NCBI GenBank assembly: GCA_019056435.1
Contig: CP077641.1
Coordinates: 2,418,001 to 2,482,000, forward strand
Origin: Stutzerimonas stutzeri
GTDB taxonomy: Bacteria > Pseudomonadota > Gammaproteobacteria > Pseudomonadales > Pseudomonadaceae
Length of the DNA: 64,000 bases
Direction of reading: 5' to 3'
This document shows positions 46,375 to 56,122 of the stretch, one piece after another. Numbering within the stretch: the first letter of the stretch is position 1; each line of letters opens with the position of its first letter. The position numbers were made by a program, and so were the translations under genes. The notes under the pieces were generated by a model. The model was not told the origin of the DNA. It worked only from the letters and a program-made list of their open reading frames with translations, and made no database searches.

Positions 46375-47166
46375 TTAGCCTTCGTCGAACGACTGGTCCA
46401 TGTCCAGGGCCGGTCGTGGGTGCCTGGGCTTGCCGACCTGGCGAGCCGGGTTGCCGACCACGGTGGTATGGGGCGCTACGGCGTGCAGCACGATGCTCCC
46501 GGCGCCGACCTTAGCGCCTTCGCCTATCTCGATATTGCCCAGAATCTTTGCCCCCGCGCCGATCATTACTCCACTGCGCACCTTGGGGTGCCGGTCGCCG
46601 CTTTCCTTGCCGGTTCCGCCGAGGGTAACGCCCTGCAGGATGGACACGTCATCGCCGACTTCCGCGGTTTCGCCGATCACAATGCCTGTTCCGTGGTCGA
46701 GCATGATGCCGCTACCGATTCGACTGGCCGGGTTGATGTCGATGCTCAGCCGCTGGTTGCAGCGTGACTGGATGAACATGGCGAGCAGGCGCTCGTTCTG
46801 CTGCAACAGCTGATGACCGAGACGGTAGGCCTGTAGCGCGAGAAAACCCTTGGAAAACAGAAACGCTGCGAGCAGGTCGTCAAAGGCGGGGTCGCGCGTG
46901 ACGATAGCCTCCAGATCCTGCCAGGCATGCACCTGCAGCTGCGGGTTATTGCGGTGAAGCGTGGCAAAGCGGTCAGCGAGAGGACCGGCCTGCTCGTCGC
47001 CGTCGGCCAGGGTGCGGCCGATGCGGTCGGCCAGTGCACCGCCCAGGTCTGAATGATTCAACACGGCTCTCTGGAACAGGTCGCGCAAGGCCGGTTCCTC
47101 GTGCTGGCCCCGTTCGGCCTGAGCTTGCAGGTGGTTCCAGAGTGCGTCGGTGGTGTCGCTGGGCAT
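46375..47166 (-). CDS. Serine O-acetyltransferase (long CysE type)
   Basis: 263 residues. The N-terminal helical SATase domain (residues 1-140: ALWNHLQAQAERGQHEEPALRDLF, LSKGFLALQAYRLGH-like helix) is present, followed by the left-handed beta-helix with DHGTGIVIGETAEVGDDVSI and GVTLGGTGKESGDRHPKV. This is the E. coli CysE architecture, in contrast to the short form at 30598. It is convergent with der (4 bases). Having both suggests different regulation or feedback sensitivity by cysteine, which cannot be judged from sequence alone. Confidence 0.93.
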   Translation of the reverse strand: MPSDTTDALWNHLQAQAERGQHEEPALRDLFQRAVLNHSDLGGALADRIGRTLADGDEQAGPLADRFATLHRNNPQLQVHAWQDLEAIVTRDPAFDDLLAAFLFSKGFLALQAYRLGHQLLQQNERLLAMFIQSRCNQRLSIDINPASRIGSGIMLDHGTGIVIGETAEVGDDVSILQGVTLGGTGKESGDRHPKVRSGVMIGAGAKILGNIEIGEGAKVGAGSIVLHAVAPHTTVVGNPARQVGKPRHPRPALDMDQSFDEG

Positions 47167-47321
47167 GCCGAATCCTTATCCGAAGCGGAAGTTGTGCCGG
47201 TCGCCCATCACTCTAGCAGGCCCAAAGGGCCGCCTGGGCGGCCTCGTATCGGGTCGCATTGATCGGCTATCCTGTCCACCCCTGCCGAAGCCCGTACGGC
47301 AGGCCAGTCGTGAGGCGACCA

Positions 47322-48470
47322 ATGCTCATCAGTAAATTGCCCAACGTCGGCACCACCATCTTCACCACCATGTCGCAATTGGCGGCCCAGACGGGCGCGC
47401 TGAACCTGTCGCAGGGTTTCCCCGATTTCGATGGCCCTGATGCACTGCGCGAGGCCGTGGCCCGCCACGTCATGGCGGGGCACAACCAGTACGCGCCCAT
47501 GACGGGCCTGCCGGCACTGCGCGAGCAGGTCGCTCTGAAGGTCGCGTCCCGCTACGGTCGTACGGTGAACCCGGACATCGAGGTCACCATCACTCCCGGG
47601 GCCACGCAGGCCATTTTCTGTGCCATTCAGGCGGTTGTGCGGCCAGGCGATGAAGTGATCGTGTTCGATCCCTGCTACGACAGCTACGAGCCGTCGATCG
47701 AGCTGGCCGGGGGCGTCTGCATTCATCAGGCACTGAGCCTTCCAGAGTTCGCCATCGACTGGCAAAAACTGTCCGACGCGATCACCGCTCGTACCCGCAT
47801 GATCGTGCTGAACACACCGCACAACCCCAGTGGTGCGCTGATCGAGCGGGCGGATCTCGACAGGCTGGCGGCCCTGATTCGCGACCGCGACATCTATGTA
47901 CTCAGCGATGAGGTCTATGAACATCTGGTGTTCGACGGCCGCGAGCATGCGAGCGTGCTGCGTCATGACGAGCTCTACCAGCGTGCTTTCGTGGTCAGCT
48001 CGTTCGGCAAGACCTATCACGTCACGGGCTGGAAGACCGGCTATGTCATCGCGCCGCCCGCGCTGAGCAGCGAGCTGCGCAAGGTGCACCAGTACGTCAG
48101 TTTCACCGGAGTCACACCGCTGCAGTGGGCACTGGCCGATTTCATGGCCGATTACCCCGAACACCTTGATGAGCTGCCGGGTTTCTACCAGGCCAAGCGC
48201 GACCTGTTCTGCGATCTGCTCACGGACTCTCGTTTCAGTTTCACGCGAGCGGCAGGCACCTATTTCCAGCTGGCGGACTATTCGGCAATTCGCCCCGATC
48301 TCGATGATGTCGCCATGTCCGAATGGTTGACCCGCGAACATGGCGTCGCGACCATCCCCATCTCGGTCTTCTACCAGAGGCCGCCGGCTGGCCTGCGATT
48401 GGTTCGCTTCTGTTTTGCCAAACGAGAGGAGACGCTGCGTCAGGCAGCGGAACGACTATGCGCGATCTGA
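47322..48470 (+). CDS. Methionine/glutamine-type aminotransferase (YbdL-like)
   Basis: 382 residues, class I fold-type I PLP enzyme. The PLP lysine is in SSFGKTYHVTGWKTGY; other contacts are LNTPHNPSGA and YVLSDEVYEHLVF. The sequence is close to the YbdL/kynurenine aminotransferase group that transaminates 2-oxo-4-methylthiobutanoate, the last step of methionine salvage. It overlaps the next gene, an omega-amidase, by 13 bases; the pair is the known glutamine transaminase/omega-amidase couple. ATG at 47322 gives MLISKLPNVGTTIFTTM. Confidence 0.9.
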   Translation: MLISKLPNVGTTIFTTMSQLAAQTGALNLSQGFPDFDGPDALREAVARHVMAGHNQYAPMTGLPALREQVALKVASRYGRTVNPDIEVTITPGATQAIFCAIQAVVRPGDEVIVFDPCYDSYEPSIELAGGVCIHQALSLPEFAIDWQKLSDAITARTRMIVLNTPHNPSGALIERADLDRLAALIRDRDIYVLSDEVYEHLVFDGREHASVLRHDELYQRAFVVSSFGKTYHVTGWKTGYVIAPPALSSELRKVHQYVSFTGVTPLQWALADFMADYPEHLDELPGFYQAKRDLFCDLLTDSRFSFTRAAGTYFQLADYSAIRPDLDDVAMSEWLTREHGVATIPISVFYQRPPAGLRLVRFCFAKREETLRQAAERLCAI

Positions 48471-49324
48471 ATTCCTTGCCCGACCTCGAGCTGGCCCTTA
48501 TCCAGACAACGCTTGCGTGGCAGGACGCCCAGGCCAACCGCGAGCGATTCGTCGCGCTGCTCGACGATGCGCGCGGCGCCGACCTGATCATCCTGCCGGA
48601 AATGTTCACCACCGCCTTTTCCATGAACGCCGCCGAGCTGGCCGAACCCGAAGAAGGGCCGACCTATGCGTGGCTGCGTGAGCAGGCGGCGCGGCTGGAT
48701 GCGGTGATCACGGGTAGTGTCATCATCCAGGCCGCTGACGGCACGCACCGCAACCGGCTGCTTTGGGCCCGCCCGAATGGCGAGATCGCGCACTACGACA
48801 AGCGCCACCTGTTCCGCATGGCCGGCGAGCACGAGCATTACACAGCCGGCACCGAGCGCGTCCTGTTCGAACTCAACGGCTGGCACGTGCGCCCGCTGAT
48901 CTGCTACGACCTGCGTTTCCCGGTATGGAGCCGCGACGCGCACGACACCGACCTGCTGCTCTACACAGCGAACTGGCCTGCTGCCCGTCGCAGTGCCTGG
49001 AACCGATTGCTGCCGGCGCGTGCCATCGAGAACCTCTGCTTCGTCGCGGCGGTGAACCGTGTTGGCGAGGACGGCAAGGGCTACCCCTACAGCGGCGACA
49101 GCCAGGTGCTCGACTATCTGGGCGACCCGCTCCTGGAAGCGGGTGATGCCGACGGCGTGTTCCGTGTGACCTTGCGCGCGCGAGACCTGGCGAAATTCCG
49201 CGGCAAGTTCCCGGCCTACCACGATGGCGATGCATTCGAATTGAAGCCCTGGGCGGTCGTCACCGCCCGGCGCCGGACCGGCGCCGGCGGCGCCAGAGGA
49301 GGGCGCCATAGATCGAGCCATTGA
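48458..49324 (+). CDS. Omega-amidase YafV-like (nitrilase superfamily), extended C-terminus
   Basis: 288 residues. The Glu-Lys-Cys triad of the nitrilase fold is seen as Glu in ILPEMFTTAF, Lys in HYDKRHLFRM and Cys in PLICYDLRFP. Removes the amide from 2-oxoglutaramate or 2-oxosuccinamate produced by the upstream aminotransferase, pulling transamination forward. The last 25 residues after FELKP are Arg/Gly-rich, unlike relatives, and overlap the convergent DUF2784 gene by 65 bases. Either a late stop has been lost or a further base error is present. Confidence 0.88.
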   Translation: MRDLNSLPDLELALIQTTLAWQDAQANRERFVALLDDARGADLIILPEMFTTAFSMNAAELAEPEEGPTYAWLREQAARLDAVITGSVIIQAADGTHRNRLLWARPNGEIAHYDKRHLFRMAGEHEHYTAGTERVLFELNGWHVRPLICYDLRFPVWSRDAHDTDLLLYTANWPAARRSAWNRLLPARAIENLCFVAAVNRVGEDGKGYPYSGDSQVLDYLGDPLLEAGDADGVFRVTLRARDLAKFRGKFPAYHDGDAFELKPWAVVTARRRTGAGGARGGRHRSSH

Positions 49325-49640
49325 CCACGACCACTACCGCGGCCAGCGCATACTGGACGGGTATGCTCAACCAGGCGGGGTAGATCAGCGGTAACAGGTG
49401 GTGCTCGATGAAGCCCGCTTCGTACCCTGCCTCTCCCGCCAGGCCTCGCAACGCGTTTTCCACGCCTGTCAGCGGACAAAACCGGCCGCTCAACTCCACG
49501 AAAACACCCCACGCCACGGCGGGGAGGTGCAGCGCAGAAAAACCCCGTTTCCAGGCGACCAGCAGCCCGCCGAACAGAACGAAGAGGATGAAAGCCAGGT
49601 GCAGGACCAGCACCGTGTCCGCTGCGATTCGATAGAGCAT
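49260..49640 (-). CDS. DUF2784 membrane protein
   Basis: 126 residues with three to four hydrophobic segments. The conserved N-terminal LVLHLAFILFVLFGGLL and the PLTGVENALR and EHHLLPLIYP motifs are those of the DUF2784 family. No function known. ATG at 49640 sits four bases after the yjdF stop, so both are one unit. The final Arg-rich tail overlaps the 3' end of the amidase gene. Confidence 0.85.
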   Translation of the reverse strand: MLYRIAADTVLVLHLAFILFVLFGGLLVAWKRGFSALHLPAVAWGVFVELSGRFCPLTGVENALRGLAGEAGYEAGFIEHHLLPLIYPAWLSIPVQYALAAVVVVVNGSIYGALLWRRRRRSGAGR

Positions 49641-49644
49641 GACG

Positions 49645-50272
49645 TCAGGCCGCGCTGCCCGGTGCGTTCGCGCGCTGCATCTGGCGATCTTGCAGGCCGG
49701 CCAGTAGCGTGACGGCGAACAGTGCCCCCAGCAGCGCCATGAACATGTCCGACTGGGTATCCCAGGGGTCGCCCTGGAGTACCGAGAAAGGCTTCGGCGC
49801 CTTGGCCAGCCAGCAACGCCACCCACCACTCGATCAGCTCGTAGAAGGCGCTGAATCCCAGTGCAACGCAGATAGCGAGAAACACCAGCATCCGCCCCGG
49901 CCTCACGAAGCCGAGGCGCAGCAGAACCTCGCGTGCGAGCAGCGCGGGGGTAACGCCCTGGATGAAATGGCCGAGCTTGTCATAAGGGTTGCGGCTGAGA
50001 TCCAGCCAATCCTGCACCCAGAAGCCCAGCGGTACGCGTGCATAGGTATAGGTGCCGCCAAGGATGAGGATCAGCGCATGGACGGCGATCACGATATAGA
50101 GCAGGCGCGTCAGTGGTAGCCGGGCGTGGCTCCAGAGCAACAGCGGGGCGGCGATGAGCACGGGCGCGACTTCGAGCAGCCAGGTGGCGCGGTCATGCGG
50201 GGCGATGCCGGAGCCGATCAGGGCCAGCAATACCGCAGCCGAAAGCGTCGCGTAAAGTGTCCTGTTCTGCAT
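49645..50272 (-). CDS. yjdF: DUF2238/YjdF family membrane protein, one frameshift
   Basis: Restored length 208 residues, five to six membrane segments. Family motifs: NPYDKLGHFIQGVTPALLAREVLLR and SAFYELIEWWVALLAGQGAEAFLGTQGDPWDTQSDM. One extra base at 49776-49777 breaks the last motif; removing it restores it and the C-terminal segment MFMALLGALFAVTLLAGL. Function unknown. Co-transcribed with DUF2784. Confidence 0.88.
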
Positions 50273-50334
50273 CGTCTTCGCCTGAGAACCCATTGGAGCG
50301 GAGCATGAAGCGGGCCCTGACGATGTGCAATGGC

Positions 50335-51078
50335 CTAGCCGGCTCCGACGCGTGGCGCCAGTCTGGCGCGACCGAGGCGGGACAGGACGGAGGCGCAGCG
50401 TCGAAGGTCCACCGGGCCTACGTGGCGATTGGCGTTGCCCTGGACGCAGGCCACGTTGCGGTTGCGCCACCGCTCCCACTCATCGACCGGGTACTGCCTG
50501 TTCCAGGCTTCGTAGAGACGGCGGTCCTGCTTGGACAGCCGCAAGCGGTAGCGCTCGCTCATATACAGATAAACCCGGGCTATGGCGCCACGGCTGTAAG
50601 CCGGTGGCATGGCCGTGCGTTGCTTGAAGTTCACTACGAAAGGGCAGGCGCCGTACTGGCTCGGCTTTTCGCTGAGCATGCCGAACCCGTAGTTGCTGCG
50701 ATCACCGTTCACTTCACCGACCACCGGCACCAGGTTGTGCAGGTCGGCTTCGGCCTGGCTGAACACCGGGTCGCGCGCCGTGCACTGTTTGCGCCCGCCC
50801 TGTTGCCAGCATTGCCGCTGGTGGCCGATCACCCAGGCGGGGACGATGTGCTCCCATTCGACTCGAGCGGCCCTTTTGGGCTGCTTGCGCGGGACATAGC
50901 CGCAGCCGGCGAGATCGATCCGACTGCCCTGGAACTGGCAACGGCAATAGAAATCTACCGGGCGCTCGGCATAGATATGCCACGCGATCTTCTTCGCCTC
51001 GCGGAAGGTCCGCGGCGCTTCGGCGTGGGTCTGAACGGAAAAAAGCAGGGCGAGCAGAAGCAGGCTGAGCGGGCGCAT
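50335..51078 (-). CDS. endA: Endonuclease I (EndA), exported
   Basis: 247 residues with an N-terminal signal peptide (LSLLLLALLFSVQTHAEA, cleavage about residue 19). Metal-dependent periplasmic or secreted DNase of the His-Me finger class: VEWEHIVPAWVIGHQ carries the catalytic His, and HNLVPVVGEVNGDRSNYGF the Asn/metal region. Several Cys probably form disulfides. The C-terminal 20 residues after DLRRC are longer than I expect for the family. Degrades extracellular DNA. Confidence 0.92.
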   Translation of the reverse strand: MRPLSLLLLALLFSVQTHAEAPRTFREAKKIAWHIYAERPVDFYCRCQFQGSRIDLAGCGYVPRKQPKRAARVEWEHIVPAWVIGHQRQCWQQGGRKQCTARDPVFSQAEADLHNLVPVVGEVNGDRSNYGFGMLSEKPSQYGACPFVVNFKQRTAMPPAYSRGAIARVYLYMSERYRLRLSKQDRRLYEAWNRQYPVDEWERWRNRNVACVQGNANRHVGPVDLRRCASVLSRLGRARLAPRVGAG

Positions 51079-51174
51079 GGTGTTCTCGACAACTGGCTGA
51101 GAATCGCATCCATGCGGGGCGCGCTATCTTACGGCTCTGGCTGAAAATTCATATACAACAATAAGTTACAGATA

Positions 51175-52032
51175 TCATCTGGCCTGCTTCAGGCCCAGGC
51201 GATTGATCCTTAGCGAAGCGAGGATGATCAGGCCGCCAATGGTCAACAGCAGCAGGTCGGTTTCGGTGCCCCAGATGACCAGGTTAAGAACCAGGCCGAC
51301 AGGGACTGACATGTTGTTCATGACCGCCAGGGTGCCGGCATCGACCAGTGTGGCCCCCTTGTTCCAGCAGAACTGGCCCAGCGCGGTCGCCAGTATGCCC
51401 ATCCAGACCAGCACGCCCCATTGCATCGATGTGCTGGGCAGCCGCTCCGGATTGCCGAACAGCAGCCACGCCGGCAGAACGATGACCAGCGCACCGAGGA
51501 AGAAATAGCCGAAACGGCGGTACAGCGGGATATCCGAAGGATAGCGGTGCGCCAAGTGCTTGTAGCCGACCTGGCCGGCGGCGAAGGTGAAGTTCGCCAG
51601 CTGCATGAGCAGGAAGCCGCCGAGGAAATCTTCGGTGATGCCGTCGTAGCGGATGATGCCGGCGCCGAGCACTGCCACGGCGGCGGCAACCAGTGCCCAT
51701 GGGTTGAAGCGCCGGTTGATGGCGTCGTCGATCAGCGTCACATGCAGCGGCGTCAGCACGGTGAAGAGCAGCACTTCGGCTACGGTCAGCACGTTGAAGC
51801 TGAGGTACAGGCACAGATAGGTCACGCCGAACTGCAGGGCGCCGACCAGCGTGACGCCTGCAATGAAACCGGGTGCCACGCCGCGCCAGCGGGTCAATGG
51901 CAGGAACACGGCGCCGGCCAGCAGCACCCGGGTCAGAACGGCGAAGTAGCTGTCGACCTGGCCGGCGAGATGGGCGCCGATCAGGTTGAAGGAATAGGCC
52001 CAGAGCAGGGTGACGAAAACCAGGTAGTGCAT
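51175..52032 (-). CDS. EamA family (drug/metabolite superfamily) transporter
   Basis: 285 residues with ten hydrophobic segments arranged as two EamA repeats (YLVFVTLLWAYSFNLIGAHL and the second starting near FLLMQLANFTFAAGQVGYKH). It resembles carriers annotated as carboxylate/amino acid/amine transporters. Specificity unknown. No close operon partner; endA is about 95 bases downstream on the same strand. Confidence 0.85.
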   Translation of the reverse strand: MHYLVFVTLLWAYSFNLIGAHLAGQVDSYFAVLTRVLLAGAVFLPLTRWRGVAPGFIAGVTLVGALQFGVTYLCLYLSFNVLTVAEVLLFTVLTPLHVTLIDDAINRRFNPWALVAAAVAVLGAGIIRYDGITEDFLGGFLLMQLANFTFAAGQVGYKHLAHRYPSDIPLYRRFGYFFLGALVIVLPAWLLFGNPERLPSTSMQWGVLVWMGILATALGQFCWNKGATLVDAGTLAVMNNMSVPVGLVLNLVIWGTETDLLLLTIGGLIILASLRINRLGLKQAR

Positions 52033-52171
52033 GCCGACTCCTCACGAGGGCGGCGACCATACCGGTTCGGTGAAAAAGAAAAAAGAGGCATAGGCGGGCA
52101 AGCGGGCGCGCTGGGGACGGCCAGGTTCGGACCGAGGGGCATGCCTGTAGGCCCCTCGGTCCGCCATTGCA

Positions 52172-53842
52172 TCAGGCCGCCTTGCTCTGCGCTTCGCGCG
52201 ATGCGCGGTTCAGCGCACTGAACAGGGCGCGGATGCTGGCGGTGGTGATGTTCTCGTCGATGCCGATGCCATGCAGTGGCCGCTCGCCGTCCAGGCGTAC
52301 CTCGATGTAGGCCGCCGCACGGGCGTTGCTGCCGGCGCCGATCGAGTGCTCGTGGTAGTCCATGATCTCCAGCTTGACCGGCAAACCGGCCACCAGCGCT
52401 TCCAGCGGGCCCTTGCCGATACCGCGCCAATGCACGGTTTCACCGTCGCTGAGGACTTCCACGTCGACGGCGCTGGTGCCGTTCTCCTCTTGCAGCCGAT
52501 GGCTCTTGAGCGTGTAGGGTGCAGTGGCCTGCAGATATTCACGCTCGAGCAGCGAGTAGATTTGCTTGGCGTTCATCTCCAGACCCAGGCGGTCGGTTTC
52601 CTTCTGGACCACCTGGCTGAACTCGATCTGCATGCGGCGTGGCAGGCTGATGCCGTATTCCTGCTCGAGCAGGTAGGTGATGCCGCCCTTGCCGGACTGG
52701 CTGTTGACGCGGATGACCGCCTCGTAGCTGCGGCCAATGTCGGCCGGATCGATCGGCAGGTAGGGCACTTCCCAGAGAGCGTTCGGGTCCTGCTGGCCGA
52801 ACCCCTTGCGGATCGCGTCCTGGTGGGAGCCGGAGAACGCCGTGTGGACCAGATCGCCGACATAGGGATGGCGCGGATGGACCGGCAGCTGGTTGCAGTC
52901 CTCGACGACCTTGCGCACGGCGTCGATGTCGGAAAAGTCCAGTTGCGGGTCGACGCCCTGGGTGTACATGTTCAGCGCCACGGTCACCAGGTCGACGTTG
53001 CCGGTGCGCTCACCGTTACCGAACAGGCAGCCCTCGACGCGATCGGCACCGGCCATCAGACCCAGCTCGGTGGCGGCCACGCCCGTGCCGCGGTCGTTGT
53101 GGGTATGCAAGCTGATCAGCACGCTGTCGCGATTGTGGATGTGGCGGCCGAAGTACTCGATCTGGTCGGCGTAGATGTTCGGCGTGGCGGCCTCGATGGT
53201 GGCCGGCAGGTTGAGGATCAGCTTCTTCGCCCGGGTCGGCTGGAACACACCGATCACCGCGTTGCACACCTCGACGGCGAAGTCGGTTTCGGTGGAGCTG
53301 AACACCTCGGGCGAATACTCGAAGCGCCAGTCGGTTTCGGGTGCGGCAGCGGCGAGGCGCTTGATGATCTGCGCAGCGTTGACGGCAATGGCCACCACGC
53401 CGGCCTTGTCCTGATTGAAGACGATGCGGCGGAAGCTCGGCGCCGTGGCGTTGTAGTAGTGGACAATGGCGCGCTTGGCGCCCTTGAGCGATTCGAAGGT
53501 ACGGGTGATCAGGTCTTCGCGGGCCTGGGTCAGCACCTGGATGGTGACGTCATCGGGGATGTGGCCACCTTCGATCAGCTCGCGGACGAAGTCGAAATCG
53601 GTCTGCGAGGCAGAGGGAAAGCCCACTTCGATTTCCTTCAGGCCGACCTGTACCAGCGTCTTGAAGAAGCGCATCTTCTTCGCTGCGTCCATCGGCTCGA
53701 TCAGCGACTGGTTACCGTCGCGCAGGTCCGAGCTCAGCCAGATCGGCGCCTGGGTGATGGTCCGCGACGGCCAGGTGCGGTCGGGGATATCGATCACGGG
53801 AAACGGACGGTATTTCTTCGCGGGATTCTTGAGCATGGTCAT
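52172..53842 (-). CDS. leuA: 2-isopropylmalate synthase
   Basis: 556 residues, the long gammaproteobacterial LeuA type. Condenses acetyl-CoA with 2-oxoisovalerate, first committed step of leucine synthesis. [27 protein letters not shown] (metal Asp) and [15 protein letters not shown] (metal His) are intact; the C-terminal regulatory domain binds leucine. ATG at 53842 has AAGGAA seven bases upstream. An in-frame extension to 53968 has no ribosome-binding site and is not family-like. Confidence 0.96.
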   Translation of the reverse strand: MTMLKNPAKKYRPFPVIDIPDRTWPSRTITQAPIWLSSDLRDGNQSLIEPMDAAKKMRFFKTLVQVGLKEIEVGFPSASQTDFDFVRELIEGGHIPDDVTIQVLTQAREDLITRTFESLKGAKRAIVHYYNATAPSFRRIVFNQDKAGVVAIAVNAAQIIKRLAAAAPETDWRFEYSPEVFSSTETDFAVEVCNAVIGVFQPTRAKKLILNLPATIEAATPNIYADQIEYFGRHIHNRDSVLISLHTHNDRGTGVAATELGLMAGADRVEGCLFGNGERTGNVDLVTVALNMYTQGVDPQLDFSDIDAVRKVVEDCNQLPVHPRHPYVGDLVHTAFSGSHQDAIRKGFGQQDPNALWEVPYLPIDPADIGRSYEAVIRVNSQSGKGGITYLLEQEYGISLPRRMQIEFSQVVQKETDRLGLEMNAKQIYSLLEREYLQATAPYTLKSHRLQEENGTSAVDVEVLSDGETVHWRGIGKGPLEALVAGLPVKLEIMDYHEHSIGAGSNARAAAYIEVRLDGERPLHGIGIDENITTASIRALFSALNRASREAQSKAA

Positions 53843-54225
53843 GGCGAATTCCTTGGGCAGCGCGCGGTAGCTGGTGCAAAAAACGAGTGACGGCGAGCGT
53901 CGATGGTTGGAATGTAGAACGCGCTCAGCGGCTATTGCAACGACTGGCAAAAAATTGGGTAAAAACACTAAAAAATGAATTTAAAGCGAAATCGGCTCGC
54001 ACCTAATCGCCAAATCCGATGACCGATTGCTCGACTCGATTGCGGTCACGTGTCGCACTCATGCTCGACTGTGCTGCGTGAGATGATCCGCGCCGACATT
54101 CCGGCTGGTCTCGGCAGGGCGTACTTGAAGCGAAACGGACAGTAGCAAGGGGGCCTGCGCGCGCCTGCTCCATCTATTCATTACCCGGCCATCCTGATTG
54201 TCGCTGGCAACGCCCCCTGGCGCGC
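53843..54225. other. 383-base region between leuA and the mechanosensitive channel gene
   Basis: No gene supported. The 53930-53990 part is strikingly AT-rich (several A/T runs) and probably contains the leuA promoter on the minus strand, though I could not fix a -35/-10 pair. I looked for a leucine-rich leader peptide and an attenuator stem and found neither. Confidence 0.45.
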
Positions 54226-55533
54226 CTAGCCTTCCGCGCGCTGGGTCGCCGTGTCCGGATCGGTGAGTTCGGCCGTGCGCGGCGCCGCCTGATTCAGCAG
54301 CTGGCTGACCGAGCCGTAACCTGCGCGCATGTCGGCGCCGCTCGGGTGCTGGAAGACGCGCAGACCGAACTCGGGCAGGATCGCCAACAGATGGTCGAAG
54401 ATGTCCGACTGGATACTCTCGTACTTCACCCACTGCACGGTATTGGTGAAGCAGTAGATCTCCAGCGGCAGGCCGTCGGCCGTCGGGCTCAGTTGGCGCA
54501 CGATCAGCGTCATCGCCTGATGAACGCCGCCGTGACTGCGCAGGTAGCGTTCCACATAGGCGCGGAAGCTGCCGATATTGGTGATGCGCCGCGTATTGAC
54601 CGGCTCCTTGCCGCGCTCTTCAAGCTTGGCGTTCCATTCGTCGATCTCGCGGCGCTTCTCGGTCAGGTAGTCATCCAGCAGGTTGAAGCGATGCAGGCGT
54701 TCGCATTCCTCTGCGCTCAGGAAGTGCACGCTCTGCTGGTCGAGGTACAGGCTGCGCTTGATCCGGCGACCGCCGCTTTCCTGCATGCCCCGCCAGTTCT
54801 TGAACGAGTCGCTGATGAAGCGCTTGGTCGGGATGTTGGTGATGGTCTTGTCCCAGTTCTGCACCTTCACCGTGTGCAGGGCGATGTCGATCACGTCGCC
54901 GTCGGCGTTGAGCTGGGGCATCTCGATCCAGTCGCCGACGCGGATGATGTCGTTCGAGGAAATCTGCACGCTGGCGACCAGCGACAGGATGGTGTCCTGG
55001 AAGATCAGCAGCAGCACCGCTGCCATGGCGCCGAGGCCGGACAGCAGGATGAGCGGCGAGCGGTCGATCAGCGTGGCGATGATGAGAATGGTGGCGATCG
55101 CGTAGATGGCGATCTTGACGACCTGCAGATAGCCTTTGATCGGATGCACGTGGGCGTCGGCGCGGCGCTGGTACATCAGATTGATGATGTCCAGCAGCGC
55201 GCCCAGGGCGAGCGCAATCGTCAGGACGATGAAGCCGCCGCAGACGTTCCGCACCACGGTGACGGCCGCTTCCGGCAGGCCAGGCACCGCGTTGACCCCG
55301 ATCGAGAGCACCAGTGCCGGAACGATGTTCGACAGGCGGCGGATGATGCCGAAGTCCTGCAACTGCGCATCCCGCGAGCTGCGCAGCACCTTGTACAGGC
55401 CGCGCACGAGGATGCGCTTGACCACCCAGTTGGCCAGCCAGGCGGCGAACAGCAGCGCCGCGCTGGCAACGAGCGTTTGCAGCACGGGATGGGCCCGAAG
55501 CCAGTCCAGCGAGCTGCTCAGTTCGTCCTGCAT
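54226..55533 (-). CDS. ybdG: YbdG-type mechanosensitive channel
   Basis: 435 residues, MscS superfamily. Five membrane segments (to about residue 180); the pore-lining helix is around LLSGLGAMAAVLLLIFQDTILSLVAS, and the cytosolic MscS beta domain contains GDWIEM and the conserved IPTKRFISDSFKNW. The long insertion after FKNWRGMQESGGRRIKRSL is a YbdG feature. YbdG channels give the miniconductance activity that protects against mild osmotic downshock. Confidence 0.9.
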   Translation of the reverse strand: MQDELSSSLDWLRAHPVLQTLVASAALLFAAWLANWVVKRILVRGLYKVLRSSRDAQLQDFGIIRRLSNIVPALVLSIGVNAVPGLPEAAVTVVRNVCGGFIVLTIALALGALLDIINLMYQRRADAHVHPIKGYLQVVKIAIYAIATILIIATLIDRSPLILLSGLGAMAAVLLLIFQDTILSLVASVQISSNDIIRVGDWIEMPQLNADGDVIDIALHTVKVQNWDKTITNIPTKRFISDSFKNWRGMQESGGRRIKRSLYLDQQSVHFLSAEECERLHRFNLLDDYLTEKRREIDEWNAKLEERGKEPVNTRRITNIGSFRAYVERYLRSHGGVHQAMTLIVRQLSPTADGLPLEIYCFTNTVQWVKYESIQSDIFDHLLAILPEFGLRVFQHPSGADMRAGYGSVSQLLNQAAPRTAELTDPDTATQRAEG

Positions 55534-55560
55534 CGGTATGGCTCCGTCATGTGTTGAAGC

Positions 55561-56103
55561 TCAGCGAATGAATTCGCGGCTGATCGAGCGGAACAGGTCC
55601 GTGCCGGCCTGTTCCATCCATTCGAACGCGACCATTTCGCGCGACACGATCTGCGCACCGGCCTGCTGCATGCGTGCGAGCCCGAGCGCCTTGTCGGTGG
55701 CGCGCCGAGAGCCGACGGCTTCCTCGACGATGAACACATGATTGCCACGGGCCAACAGATCCAGCGCAGTCTGCAGCACGCAGATGTGAGTCTCGATGCC
55801 GCTGATGACGAACTGCTGGCGCTCGCCACCGGGCCGCTTGAACAGCTCGCCGTCGCGGGCCGCCGAGAAATGCAGTTTCTCGATGATGGCCGCCTCGGCA
55901 ACGCCGTCGCGCAGCGAGGCGATCGTCGGGCCGAGGCCCTTGCTGTATTGCTCGGTCAGCAGGACCGGCACGCCGACGCGCTGCGCGACCTTCAGCAGCC
56001 AGGCGCTGTGATCGGCCAGCGCCGCATGGCCTTCGATGGCCGGAAACAACCGCTCCTGGATGTCGACGATGAGCAGGGTGGATCGCTGCGGATGGATGAG
56101 CAT
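55561..56103 (-). CDS. Isochorismatase-family hydrolase
   Basis: 180 residues. The cysteine hydrolase triad is visible: Asp14 in LLIVDIQERL, Lys in IIEKLHFSAA and Cys in IETHICVLQTALDLL, with the cis-peptide motif before it. Substrate is unknown; this short type includes YcaC-like and nicotinamidase-like enzymes. ATG at 56103 gives MLIHPQRSTLLIVDIQ. It starts downstream of the M23 peptidase gene (19 bases) and may be co-transcribed with it. Confidence 0.87.
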   Translation of the reverse strand: MLIHPQRSTLLIVDIQERLFPAIEGHAALADHSAWLLKVAQRVGVPVLLTEQYSKGLGPTIASLRDGVAEAAIIEKLHFSAARDGELFKRPGGERQQFVISGIETHICVLQTALDLLARGNHVFIVEEAVGSRRATDKALGLARMQQAGAQIVSREMVAFEWMEQAGTDLFRSISREFIR

Positions 56104-56122
56104 GGTGGCTCCTTGAGGCAGG

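Noticed and set aside
52271-53890. 539-codon open frame antisense to leuA
   Set aside because: Same GC-driven shadow effect; leuA is complete and has its own ribosome-binding site.
53843-53968. Leucine-rich leader peptide or N-terminal extension for leuA
   Set aside because: No leucine codon cluster or attenuator stem, and the in-frame extension lacks a ribosome-binding site.
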